Program-made: the position numbers and the translations under genes
From: Terriglobia bacterium
GTDB lineage: Bacteria > Acidobacteriota > Terriglobia > Acidiferrales > UBA7541
NCBI GenBank assembly: GCA_020073485.1
Contig: JAIQFB010000006.1
Span: 1 to 64,000, forward strand
Reading direction: 5' to 3'
DNA length: 64,000 bases
Shown here: positions 7,102-15,119 of the stretch, piece after piece
Numbering within the stretch: position 1 is the stretch's first letter
Layout of the letters: the number at the start of each line of letters is the position of its first letter
Notes under the pieces: generated by a model
What the model saw: the letters and a program-made list of their open reading frames with translations, nothing else
Database searches by the model: none
Told to the model about the DNA's origin: nothing

Positions 7102-8709
7102 CTACTTCGCCGATTTCCCGGCCGGGCTCGCCAGATAAAAATATCCGACCTTATTGTTTGACGGGCTGCCGTACCACATTCTTCCCTCGGAGTCGCGAAA
7201 GAATTCGCGAATCGTATTTTCGGAATGCGGGAAGGGGTATTCGGAGATCTTGCCGGTTTTCGGATCGATGCGGCCGAGGACGTCCATGTAGTAGGACGAA
7301 TACCAGACGTGGTCGTCGGTGTCGATTCCGATGCCGTAGGGGAAAACGTCCTTGCCGCCGGGCAGATCGTATTCCTTGAAGGTTTCGGTCTTGGGATCGA
7401 AGCGGCCGACCTTGCCGTTCTGATATTCGCCGAACCACAGGATGCCGGCGGAATCGAATTCCAGGCGGCGCTCGTAGCCGTCTTTTGTGGGGACGGTCCA
7501 TTGCTGGATTTTCAACGTTTTCCAATCGGCTTTGCCGATCTGGCCGGTGCCGGGATTGGTGAACCAGATGTTGCCGTCCTTGTCGGGTTCCAAGCCGTAG
7601 GTGTGGCCCGCGACTTCCCAGAAGTCCCTGAATTTTCCGGTCTCGCGGTCGAAGCGGCTCAGGGGATATCCGGTGGACCAGGCGTTGCCGTCAGGATCGA
7701 AGCGCACGGTGTGCTTCGATCCGCCGTCCTCGAATCCTTCCTTGCCCGGCAGATAGGCATCCTGATACTCGGTGATCTTTTGCGTCTTGGGATCCCAGCG
7801 GCCCAGTTTGTTGGGGCCTTGCTCGGTGAGCCAGACCGAACCATCCGCGGCTTCCACGGCGGAATGCACGGCGGCGGTGCCTTCGTTGGGAACGGGGAAG
7901 TCCTCGATCACTCCTGTTTTCGGATCGAGGCGCGAGATTTTATTTGCGATTCCGAAATTCGGGATCCAGAGATAGCCGTCCTTGCCGGGCGCCGCGCTGA
8001 AGGGCATGCGGCTGGGGCCGGGCATTTCATATTCGACGTAGACGATATTCAACGCGTCGCCCGTGAATTTGCGCGCAGTGTTCTTGTATTCCGGAAGATC
8101 GGCGGGGGACTTTGCCAGCGTGGCGTCCTGCCCGAACGAGCTGTTCAGGAATTCGGCCACGTCCTTGGCGTTTTTGTCGTCAAATCGCCAGCCCAGGCTG
8201 AAATGCATGGCGTCGCGCATGAACTGCACGCGGTCCTGCCAGCCGTCCATGTCGCGGCGCATGGAAGCCATGCGCGTCTGGAATCCGTGGCAGACGAAGC
8301 ATCGCGCGAACAGAGTGTCTTTTCCCGTCGATGCGGGGATCAGCTGTTTTGCCTGGTAAATGGAAAGCTCGCTCCAGCGGATAGGGGCCTTCAGCAGGGC
8401 GAGGTCTTGCGACGCTTCCTGATTCTCCGTGAGGGCCACCGCGGGAAGCGGGTCGGTACGGAAACCCGTGGCCCGGGACGTAACCCGGTACTCTCCGGCC
8501 GGAAGTTTTTCCACGCGGTAGCGCCCCTGGCTGTCGGAAAGCACGATGAACGACATGCGCGTCTTGGCGTTCTGCGCCTGGACAAACGCTCCCTCAAACG
8601 GCGCGCCATCCGGGCCTTTTACCGTGCCCGTGAGGGTGGCGGCGAGACACGCCGAGCTGAAGAAAATGTACAGGCTGATCACAGCCAGGAAATTTCTGGT
8701 TTGTCGCAT
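7102..8709 (-). CDS. Periplasmic fusion: carboxypeptidase-regulatory domain, cytochrome c-like site, Vgb-like beta-propeller
   Basis: About 535 residues from an ATG preceded by GGAG; an in-frame ATG 12 codons upstream is possible. Order: signal peptide (LYIFFSSACLAA); a CarboxypepD_reg-like beta-sandwich (TLTGTVKGPDGAPFEGA, residues about 25-105); a c-type haem site CFVCH (about 137-141) in a helical segment; then repeated blades of the type 'G.IW.....GkiGRfDpkT' (about 220-530), as in virginiamycin B lyase/NHL-type propellers. The haem site implies periplasmic electron transfer. The propeller may bind a substrate. It lies in a cytochrome-rich minus-strand block but is separated from it by the PH-domain gene. 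Confidence 0.82.
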   Translation of the reverse strand: MRQTRNFLAVISLYIFFSSACLAATLTGTVKGPDGAPFEGAFVQAQNAKTRMSFIVLSDSQGRYRVEKLPAGEYRVTSRATGFRTDPLPAVALTENQEASQDLALLKAPIRWSELSIYQAKQLIPASTGKDTLFARCFVCHGFQTRMASMRRDMDGWQDRVQFMRDAMHFSLGWRFDDKNAKDVAEFLNSSFGQDATLAKSPADLPEYKNTARKFTGDALNIVYVEYEMPGPSRMPFSAAPGKDGYLWIPNFGIANKISRLDPKTGVIEDFPVPNEGTAAVHSAVEAADGSVWLTEQGPNKLGRWDPKTQKITEYQDAYLPGKEGFEDGGSKHTVRFDPDGNAWSTGYPLSRFDRETGKFRDFWEVAGHTYGLEPDKDGNIWFTNPGTGQIGKADWKTLKIQQWTVPTKDGYERRLEFDSAGILWFGEYQNGKVGRFDPKTETFKEYDLPGGKDVFPYGIGIDTDDHVWYSSYYMDVLGRIDPKTGKISEYPFPHSENTIREFFRDSEGRMWYGSPSNNKVGYFYLASPAGKSAK

Positions 8710-8911
8710 CGTGGCTCCGTCTCTCTCCCTTTTTGCGCGCCGCACAACAGAGAACGCCCTTTGTTGAGGCGTGGTTTCCGGAATGATTCTGCTGAGCGCG
8801 ATTATTATGTGGCATGCCAGCGGATTTTTGAAGCACGGTTTTCAGTCGACACTGATTCCCATAACGAAAGCAAGACCCTGGTGGGTGGCTAACCATTTTG
8901 AGAGCGTCAAA

Positions 8912-8933
8912 TTCTTCGAAAAACTTCGAAGAA
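8912..8933 (-). terminator. Perfect hairpin after the PH-domain gene
   Basis: A 9-base perfect inverted repeat (TTCTTCGAA / TTCGAAGAA) with a 4-base loop, 49 bases beyond the stop of the minus-strand PH-domain gene. On the minus strand it is followed by TTTGACG. It could be a weak intrinsic terminator, but the T-run is short. The rest of 8710-8982 shows nothing else recognisable. Confidence 0.45.
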
Positions 8934-8982
8934 GGGACCAGCCGGTCATAGAAAGCGCGCCGTTCGATCCCTCAATGCGAAG

Positions 8983-9495
8983 CTACAGATTCGACAATGT
9001 GGTAGGTGAACTTAAATCCGTTACCGTTCTTAGTTTCGCTCTTCTTAGCACTTCTTCCTTGAACCTTCCCGGGTCCGCATGGTACCGGCTATAAGCAATA
9101 CATTCGCCGTTCGAACCGTATACCCAAAAATCGCCAGCCGAGTTTTTCTCAAGATCGACAACCGCATCCCATGGAATGTATCGTTTGGGTTTCCACCATA
9201 AGTGTCTCGTAACTCCGGTGGAATCAATTGTAATTGTGCTCGGCCAACCGAGGCACAGGAGAATAAGGAGTCCAGCTCCGCTCGCCGACACCCACAATTC
9301 TTCATGGCCTATGCTCCGGACAAGTAGTACGAAAAGCGCCGTGATCCCGAACCCCGTAAGCAATCGGGCGACAATCGGGAATCGAAAAACAAGTACAGAT
9401 CTTAGATCTGACACCTTCGTTGAAAATGCTTCTGCATACAAGAGTCTAAGTAGGACGATAACGGTCGGCCCAATCCAATACATATTGCCGGTCAT
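8983..9495 (-). CDS. Membrane protein with PH-like domain
   Basis: About 170 residues from the chosen ATG; an AAGGA lies about 13 bases upstream, while the open frame extends 29 codons further without a better start. It has two or three hydrophobic segments (MYWIGPTVIVLLRLLY; TALFVLLV; GLLILLCL) in the first 90 residues. A short beta-rich C-terminal domain follows (TITIDSTGVTRHLWW, YIPWDAVVDLEK), resembling the bacterial PH/YcxB-like fold found after TM pairs. No enzymatic motif. Its role is unknown. It may be a monocistronic gene between the Vgb-like fusion and the cytochrome pair. Confidence 0.65.
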   Translation of the reverse strand: MTGNMYWIGPTVIVLLRLLYAEAFSTKVSDLRSVLVFRFPIVARLLTGFGITALFVLLVRSIGHEELWVSASGAGLLILLCLGWPSTITIDSTGVTRHLWWKPKRYIPWDAVVDLEKNSAGDFWVYGSNGECIAYSRYHADPGRFKEEVLRRAKLRTVTDLSSPTTLSNL

Positions 9496-9528
9496 CTCTG
9501 CGCTTGGTCCTTCATCTAATGGCCGGGT

Positions 9529-9559
9529 GCCCCAGTCTTCGCTTTTTGAAGGCTGGGGC
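9529..9559. repeat. Palindromic element, GCCCCAG/CTGGGGC stem
   Basis: Arms GCCCCAG-T-CTTC and GAAG-G-CTGGGGC close on a 7-base loop, with one internal mismatch. The plus strand continues TTTTGAC. It resembles the dispersed GGTGCCCCA..TGGGGC palindromes common in acidobacterial intergenic regions. It lies between the cytochrome c stop and the PH-domain gene start, so it may also act as a transcription terminator. Confidence 0.6.
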
Positions 9560-9601
9560 TTTTGACTTGATTCCCAACGCAAAAGAAAGCCCGTCCGTTC
9601 G

Positions 9602-10633
9602 TTATGGCGCGAGTGAAGCCAAGTAGGCGGTGATTGCCAGTATATCGTCCTGACTCAAATTCTGGACGACAGGGCGCATGAGTTGTGTGCCGGGACCGTT
9701 GCGCGTGTATTGCTGCATATCGTAGAGCTGGCGCGCGAGGTAGCTGGGGGAGCGGCCGGCGAGCGGGGGGAAATTGCCGTTGCCTTTCAGGCCCTCGCCG
9801 TGACATGCGGCGCAGGCGACGGTTTTTCCGGAGCCGCCTCGCACGACCAGGTCCTCGCCGCGCTTGAGGCTGCCGGTGGGGACATAGGCGATCCACGAGG
9901 ACCTGGGGCTGTGGAGCTCGGTCTCCTCCAGACTTGTTGGCATTTCCAATAGGCGGTTGCCGAGCGGTTCGGTCTCATTTCCTTCCACGGGGGCCCAGAA
10001 GAAGCCGCCCACATTGTGGTTCTTCGGCACGGTATCGGTCTCGATCACTTTGATCCATGGGGTCATCTTGATCGAGGAAAAGTATTTTGCGGCGGCGATG
10101 GCCTCTTCCTGGGTCAAGCCCGCCGCGTTGCCGGCCATCGTTGCGGTGTTTCTCTTGCCTTGATCCGCGCTTTTTCGTGCGCCAGCTTTGAAGTCGGCCA
10201 GTTGCTCCAGGATGTAGCCCTCGGGCAAACCGGCAATGCCGGCGTTTTCAGGACGCCCTTTGACGTTCGTTAAGTGGCACCAGGCGCAGCTGCCGATCCA
10301 CGGGTTTGCGGTTGGGGAGCGGCGGTGCGCCACGATGGTGGGCATCGGAGGATGGTCGTTCGGAAACCAATCAAGGACGGTGGAGCTATCGGCAAGCTGT
10401 TTCCCGGTATAGGACTGGCTGCTGCCCGGGAGATGTGAGACAGCTGCCAGCTGATCCTCTGTCGGCGGCGCGGGCGGCGGAGGCGGCGGGCCGACAGCCA
10501 CGGCGTAGGCCCAGGGCACAGGATGCTGGGCGGGAGGTTGGGCTTGCTGAGGCGGCGCCGCGATCGCCGCGGCGGAAAACAGCGCCATCACAGCAAACGA
10601 AGCGAGAACTTGCGGCCGAAAATAATTCGCCAT
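9602..10633 (-). CDS. Dihaem cytochrome c, periplasmic
   Basis: 343 residues. The ATG (MANYFRP) sits 5 bases after a strong GGAGG; the longer frame only adds a TTG inside that site. A signal peptide ends AAIAA, followed by a Pro-rich linker (residues 27-57). Two class I cytochrome c domains carry haem sites CAWCH (116-120) and CAACH (274-278), with candidate axial Met residues downstream. The layout resembles the tandem cytochrome c4/c553-type electron carriers of periplasmic oxidoreductases. It is encoded directly downstream of the reaction-centre-type cytochrome gene with a 32-base gap, so it is probably cotranscribed from the promoter near 11.98 kb. The partner dehydrogenase is not in the window. 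Confidence 0.87.
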   Translation of the reverse strand: MANYFRPQVLASFAVMALFSAAAIAAPPQQAQPPAQHPVPWAYAVAVGPPPPPPAPPTEDQLAAVSHLPGSSQSYTGKQLADSSTVLDWFPNDHPPMPTIVAHRRSPTANPWIGSCAWCHLTNVKGRPENAGIAGLPEGYILEQLADFKAGARKSADQGKRNTATMAGNAAGLTQEEAIAAAKYFSSIKMTPWIKVIETDTVPKNHNVGGFFWAPVEGNETEPLGNRLLEMPTSLEETELHSPRSSWIAYVPTGSLKRGEDLVVRGGSGKTVACAACHGEGLKGNGNFPPLAGRSPSYLARQLYDMQQYTRNGPGTQLMRPVVQNLSQDDILAITAYLASLAP

Positions 10634-10665
10634 AAACGCCTCCAAAAAATTGTTCTGCCCGACGG

Positions 10666-11823
10666 CTAGCGCGATGCGGGTTTCGCGAATTTGTCCGCGG
10701 CCACCGGCGCGTTCGCCTTGATCTCGGTTAATTCCGTGGTCGATTGCCCGTCCACCCAGGTAGCCTGCCAGTGGAAGGGCATCTTGACTCCGGAGACGGC
10801 GCGATAATCGGAATAATCAACGTGCAGGGGGATATGCCCCACCATCGTATCGATAAACCGCGTCTGCCGCAGCAGCAGGCCGGAATCCTTATCGAAGAAC
10901 AGCTTCACGCGGGTTCCGCCGGCCGCAATGCCTTCCACTACCTGTGCTGGGTGATTATCGATCGTGACCGGCGGGAAGCCGGCGTGCCAATTGCTTAAAT
11001 TCTGCTTGAGCGTCACGGGGAAAGCGAGATTGGCGTCCAGCTTGGCGCCGTCCAGGTCTCCCGCGGTCAGCAGGATCATGGGCACGGGTTCGTTCACAGA
11101 CGCGATCCAAGCCTCGCGGCCGTCGGTGGTCGTCGTGGCGGCGCCCGCAGCCAAATGATTGGTTACCGTCAGCTGATTGGGAGCCTTGGCGTAAATTTCC
11201 GAGGGGACCTTTTGAAACTCGGTATCAAACCCGTTGTAGGTTCCCTTCGCGGTGAAGCTGGTCACTTTGGCCAGTTGCTGCGCTCCGCCGATGGCTTGAA
11301 TGAATTTGTCGAGGATTTTTTCGGCGGCGGCGGACGTGTCGGCATTTCCCGGAAGAACTTCCACGAGGTCGGGATCTTGCGCGGGGGGAGGCCCGTACTG
11401 GTCGGCCAGACTCGGTATGACTGCGGGGATCTGGTAGCCGCGATGGCAGGTGTAGCAGGTGACCTTCCGCTCCATGCCGAAATCGGCGCGATTGATGAGA
11501 TTTTCCATCAGGACCATGCGGCGCGCAGTCTGCTTGAGCGGCGTGTCGTCGGCGTAATGATCCCAATTGCCGGCGCTTTCCTTGGCGTGGCAATCAATGC
11601 AGTTCATGTTCAGGGACGCGGCGAAGAAGCCCATCGTACCCATGAATTCATTCACGGGAATGCCGCGGAGCACTTGGATGTTCTTGAAAGCCTCTTCCGA
11701 CATTTGCGGCTTTTGACCCGCGCCGGCCGGCGCGGATTGGCTGCTCGCCCAGGGGGCGGCCAGGAGGCACACGATCAGGGTTCCCATGGCACAACGAATC
11801 AATCGCCCGCATTGGAGCTTCAT
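10666..11823 (-). CDS. Reaction-centre-type dihaem cytochrome fused to a lipoprotein-sorting-like domain
   Basis: 385 residues with a signal peptide ending WASSQS. Residues about 40-135 show the pattern of the photosynthetic reaction centre cytochrome c subunit family (PF02276-like): helix VNEFMGTMGFFAASLNMNC, haem site CIDCH (75-79), helix QTARRMVLMENLI, and haem site CYTCH (123-127), with Met residues placed as axial ligands. The family's usual four haems are reduced to two. The C-terminal about 210 residues form beta strands like LolA/outer-membrane lipoprotein-sorting proteins. No other photosynthesis gene is present. It probably serves chemotrophic periplasmic electron transfer with the cytochrome c encoded downstream. 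Confidence 0.85.
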   Translation of the reverse strand: MKLQCGRLIRCAMGTLIVCLLAAPWASSQSAPAGAGQKPQMSEEAFKNIQVLRGIPVNEFMGTMGFFAASLNMNCIDCHAKESAGNWDHYADDTPLKQTARRMVLMENLINRADFGMERKVTCYTCHRGYQIPAVIPSLADQYGPPPAQDPDLVEVLPGNADTSAAAEKILDKFIQAIGGAQQLAKVTSFTAKGTYNGFDTEFQKVPSEIYAKAPNQLTVTNHLAAGAATTTTDGREAWIASVNEPVPMILLTAGDLDGAKLDANLAFPVTLKQNLSNWHAGFPPVTIDNHPAQVVEGIAAGGTRVKLFFDKDSGLLLRQTRFIDTMVGHIPLHVDYSDYRAVSGVKMPFHWQATWVDGQSTTELTEIKANAPVAADKFAKPASR

Positions 11824-12213
11824 TTTGCCTCCTTCTCTCGCCGTGCGCGATGAGCGCGGAGCCGTCTGGCGATCGAAGCAGATCGGAGTTGGCGCGGTCT
11901 TCCCCAGCGGGTTATTCGGCCGCGCATTTCAATTTGATAAGGTTACTCCGGGTGGTTCGGCCCGCCGACACTATACGCTTCGCCGCTTCCTCGTGCAATG
12001 GAAGCGTGCCGCGTTTTGATGCCGTCGGGTGGACGCCCCCGAGCCCGGGGCGCTTCCCGCATATTTGTACTGGAATGGGCGTCGCGGTCAAGAAATTTTT
12101 GAGAATTTGGCCGCGATTTCCGGGCTGTTAGTCTTTAAGGCATCGCAAACCGACGTCATATGGACACGCGGAGACGCGGGTGGGTCTAATAGTTATTCCA
12201 GCGAGGAATAGCC
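11824..12213. other. Divergent promoter region, 390 bases
   Basis: Separates the minus-strand cytochrome genes from the plus-strand glycosyltransferase. It holds the minus-strand sigma70-like promoter listed separately. A purine-rich stretch (GGAGG, minus strand) lies just upstream of the cytochrome ATG. No coding sequence or RNA structure is recognised in the rest. Confidence 0.5.
11970..11998 (-). promoter_or_regulatory. Sigma70-like promoter of the cytochrome operon
   Basis: On the minus strand: TTGCAC (-35, 11993-11998), a 17-base spacer, and TATAGT (-10, 11970-11975). Spacing is optimal and both boxes match at five of six or four of six consensus positions. It would give a leader of about 140 bases before the reaction-centre-type cytochrome gene. 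Confidence 0.65.
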
Positions 12214-12996
12214 ATGGGAACCCACGCAGAAGAATCGACCCGCCCCAAAGTCATCGTCGTGATGCCTGCGTACAATGCGGCGAAAACGCTGAAAATCACG
12301 TACGAAGCGATCCCGCACCAGACCGTCGACCAGGTGATCCTCGTGGATGACGGCAGCACGGACAAGACCCTGGAGATCGCCCGGGAATTGAATCTCACCG
12401 CGTTCATGCACACGCAGAATTTTGGGTACGGGGCTAACCAAAAAACCTGCTACACGGAGGCGCTGAAGGAAGACGCGGACATCGTGGTGATGCTGCACCC
12501 GGATTATCAGTATGACCCGACGCTTTTGCCGAACGTCATCGCGCCGATCAAGGCGGGCGCGGCCGATATCGTTTTGGGTTCCCGCTTTTTGGCGGGGAAC
12601 ACGATGGGGCAGGGAATGCCCTGGTGGAAGTTTCTGGGGAATAAATTTCTGACGCAGATGGAAAACTGGGCGCTGGGATTGAATTTGGCCGAATACCATA
12701 CGGGATACCGGGCGTTCAGCCGGCGCGCGCTGGAGGAAATTCCGTTTACGTTGAATTCGGATAAATTTGTTTTCGATCAGGAAATGCTGGTGCAGGCGAC
12801 TCACCTGGGATTCAAAATCGTGGAAGTGCCTGTGCCCACGAAATATTTCCCGGAAGCGTCCAGCGCGAGTTTCGTCGACAGCGTGATTTATGGATTGAGT
12901 ATTCTCATGCTGCTGGGGCGGTTCATGGCGCACCGGATTTCTCTGGTGCATCTGCGGCAATTCCAATCCTTCCAATCCCGATACAGGAGAGTGTAG
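12214..12996 (+). CDS. Family 2 glycosyltransferase (dolichyl-phosphate-mannose synthase-like)
   Basis: 260 residues. A GT-A fold is evident from KVIVVMPAYNAAKTL (residues 11-25), VDDGSTD (about 44-50; nucleotide and metal binding), and a DPD-like acidic site in MLHPDYQYDP. GSR and the QEM/DQEM region follow, all in the order expected of DPM1/polyprenyl-phosphate glycosyltransferases. It is probably cytosolic or membrane-associated and transfers a sugar to a lipid or surface polysaccharide. Its TAG stop overlaps the GTG of the following methyltransferase by one base, so the two are translationally coupled. Confidence 0.88.
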   Translation: MGTHAEESTRPKVIVVMPAYNAAKTLKITYEAIPHQTVDQVILVDDGSTDKTLEIARELNLTAFMHTQNFGYGANQKTCYTEALKEDADIVVMLHPDYQYDPTLLPNVIAPIKAGAADIVLGSRFLAGNTMGQGMPWWKFLGNKFLTQMENWALGLNLAEYHTGYRAFSRRALEEIPFTLNSDKFVFDQEMLVQATHLGFKIVEVPVPTKYFPEASSASFVDSVIYGLSILMLLGRFMAHRISLVHLRQFQSFQSRYRRV

Positions 12997-13781
12997 TGAG
13001 CCTTTCCCGTACGCCGGAGACCGCACTGGCCGAGGCCGGCACACCGGAGGATCGCTACGAATTCAAACCTTTTCGGTACAGCAGCCATTACTGGATTTTG
13101 AAGGCGCTGGACACTGAGAAGGGGCCCGTAAAAATTCTGGATGTCGGCACGGCCAGCGGCTACCTGGGAAAAATCTGGACGGCGCGAGGACATTCGGTGA
13201 CCGGAATCGAATTCGATGCCGCGATCGCCGAAAAAGCCAGTCGCTACTACGAGGCGTTTCAGGTTGCGGACCTTGAGACCTTCGCGTTTCCTTACCGGCG
13301 CGAGTTTGATTACATCGTGTTTGCCGATGTCCTGGAGCATCTGCGCAATCCCGAAGCGGTTTTGCGAAGGTGCCTGCCGGCGCTGAAAGACGGCGGGAAA
13401 ATTATTATCTCCGTTCCTAACGTGGCGAATTGGATCATTCGGCTCAGCTTGCTATTCGGGAAATTCGATTACATGGATCGCGGGATCCTGGACCGCACGC
13501 ACCTGCGTTTTTTCACGCTGCGAAGCCTGAGAGATCTGATGGGCGAAGTTTCATGCAAGGTGCTGGATGTGGTTCCCACGCCGCTGCCGTTTCAGTTGGT
13601 GCTCCCATTAACCCAGAGCAAGTTTTTCACGCCTTTTCATGCGGCGCACTTTGCACTTACTTGCGCCTGGAAGAGTTTGTTTGCCTACCAATTCGTGATT
13701 ACGGTTGCGCCTTCCGGGCCGCGCCTGTTGCAGGATTCGGAGGGCGAGCCGATTCACGCCAGGGAGATGACGAACCAGTGA
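12996..13781 (+). CDS. Class I SAM-dependent methyltransferase
   Basis: 261 residues from GTG, with AGGAGA about six bases upstream. SAM motif I is LDVGTASGYLG (about residues 47-57), followed by the acidic residue of beta-2 (GIEFD), then DYIVFADVLEHL (motif II/III) as in UbiG-like C/O-methyltransferases. The C-terminus is hydrophobic and has no clear TM. One-base overlap with the glycosyltransferase suggests modification of the same glycan or lipid-linked sugar. The substrate is not readable. Confidence 0.85.
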   Translation: MSLSRTPETALAEAGTPEDRYEFKPFRYSSHYWILKALDTEKGPVKILDVGTASGYLGKIWTARGHSVTGIEFDAAIAEKASRYYEAFQVADLETFAFPYRREFDYIVFADVLEHLRNPEAVLRRCLPALKDGGKIIISVPNVANWIIRLSLLFGKFDYMDRGILDRTHLRFFTLRSLRDLMGEVSCKVLDVVPTPLPFQLVLPLTQSKFFTPFHAAHFALTCAWKSLFAYQFVITVAPSGPRLLQDSEGEPIHAREMTNQ

Positions 13782-13906
13782 GTTCCGGCGTCATGGACTG
13801 GAAAATGTTTGGGAAAGCATTTCCGTGATTCTATTCGTTGTTGGCCCGGATTTTTCGCCGTGCGCGCCGTCGCCGGGCTGTTGAGGATCGTGTTTGCTGC
13901 GCGGAA

Positions 13907-14101
13907 TTACGCCGCGCTTTTTTGTTTCCGGTTCGCCGACACCAACAGAACGACGCCCGCGACCGCGGCGATGCCGCCGCGCACCGCCCAGCGCGTCTGC
14001 CCGGTCATGAAACTCCCCGGCAGTACGTTGACTCCCTGCAGGAACCAAATCGTGCCGACAAACACGAGAATCGCACCCACGATGTTCAAAGCGACTTTCA
14101 T
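13907..14101 (-). CDS. Small two-TM membrane protein
   Basis: 64 residues from an ATG with an excellent AGGAGG about six bases upstream. TM1 is IVGAILVFVGTIWFLQG and TM2 GGIAAVAGVVLLVSA, with a short loop (GSFMTGQTRW) and a basic tail (NRKQKSAA). Similar tiny conserved integral membrane proteins of unknown function occur in many bacteria. It follows the amidohydrolase-like gene on the same strand with a 40-base gap and may be cotranscribed. Confidence 0.75.
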   Translation of the reverse strand: MKVALNIVGAILVFVGTIWFLQGVNVLPGSFMTGQTRWAVRGGIAAVAGVVLLVSANRKQKSAA

Positions 14102-14141
14102 TCTGTCCTCCTGTCGATGACCGGGACTCCGCCTTCACCGA

Positions 14142-15062
14142 TCATTGCAGCCCCAGGGCCTTCGCCGGATTGGTCTTGGACATCAGATCGATATCTGCCC
14201 GTGATATTCCTTCCTTGAGCAGGGCCTGGAAAAACAGGGCCAGGCCATCGGGATGCAGCGGGTTCGTCGGCTGGCCGAGATCGCTCGAGAGGATGCAGTA
14301 GGCGGGGCCGATGGCGCGAATCGCTTTTGCGAAATCCGGAATTTCCACGACATGGTCCGGGCCGAGCGTGGAGCTATAGACGAATTCGATGAACGCGCCG
14401 TCGCGCGCGGCCTGTTGCATTTGCGGAATGGTCATGCGCACGACGGAGGCCATGGCATGCGTCACGACGATGTGCTGCACTCCCCGCTTATGGGCTTCGC
14501 GGACAATCAGGAGACCATCGGCGGGCGAGGAATGACCCGTTTCGAGCGTCAACTGATGCTTTGCGACGATGTCGATTACCTGCTCCACTTCCGGAAGCAG
14601 ATGGCCGTCCTTGGACACGGAAACATACGGGCGATTTTCCTTGCTGAATTTGACCTGGTTTTCATTGTCGAATGTGGGCATCCAGACGACTTTTCCATAG
14701 CCTCCTTTCATAATGGTCATGCGCTCGACAGCGGCGGGGTTAATTCCGCCGACGGTGAGGTTCAGGTCGATGCCGCCGAAAATTTCTATGCCGGGCACCA
14801 CCTGGCGGACGACGTAGGCCAGAGCGGCGGTCGATTCATAATGATTTTTCAGGACCAGGCCGCGCATGCCTCTTTGCTTGGCCAGGCGCGCGAGGTCGAT
14901 GGCGTCGATCGAGCGCGGCGTGCTATCGGGGCCAGAATGGACGTGGATGTCGATGACGCCGTCCAGATCGGCCTGGGCGTGCGCCGCCACGGCGAAGAGA
15001 CTGAAACAGAGGCCGATCCAGATGAGCCGCCTGCCAGAACGCTGCCACGATTTTAGGTTCAT
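14142..15062 (-). CDS. Secreted amidohydrolase-like protein (DUF6282-like)
   Basis: 306 residues with an N-terminal signal peptide (LIWIGLCFSLFAVAAHAQ). The mature protein begins with a metal-binding block IDIHVHSGPDS (H-x-H-x2-GPD). Later His and Asp residues follow: ETGHSSP, VVTHAM, and SSDLGQ near the C-terminus. These lie in the order of the metal-dependent TIM-barrel hydrolase superfamily. The carboxylated-Lys position is uncertain. It is probably a periplasmic hydrolase of unknown substrate, downstream of an MmgE/PrpD gene on the same strand, so a joint catabolic role is possible. Confidence 0.75.
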   Translation of the reverse strand: MNLKSWQRSGRRLIWIGLCFSLFAVAAHAQADLDGVIDIHVHSGPDSTPRSIDAIDLARLAKQRGMRGLVLKNHYESTAALAYVVRQVVPGIEIFGGIDLNLTVGGINPAAVERMTIMKGGYGKVVWMPTFDNENQVKFSKENRPYVSVSKDGHLLPEVEQVIDIVAKHQLTLETGHSSPADGLLIVREAHKRGVQHIVVTHAMASVVRMTIPQMQQAARDGAFIEFVYSSTLGPDHVVEIPDFAKAIRAIGPAYCILSSDLGQPTNPLHPDGLALFFQALLKEGISRADIDLMSKTNPAKALGLQ

Positions 15063-15119
15063 TTCGTTCTCCTTTTCCCGGCTGGCTTGCCTGTTCTGAT
15101 TCGCCGAAAAACTTCGCGA

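Noticed and set aside
7225-8892. 555-residue plus-strand ORF antisense to the Vgb-like fusion
   Set aside because: The minus strand encodes a signal peptide, haem site and propeller blades. The plus frame has no recognisable domain and is an antisense shadow.
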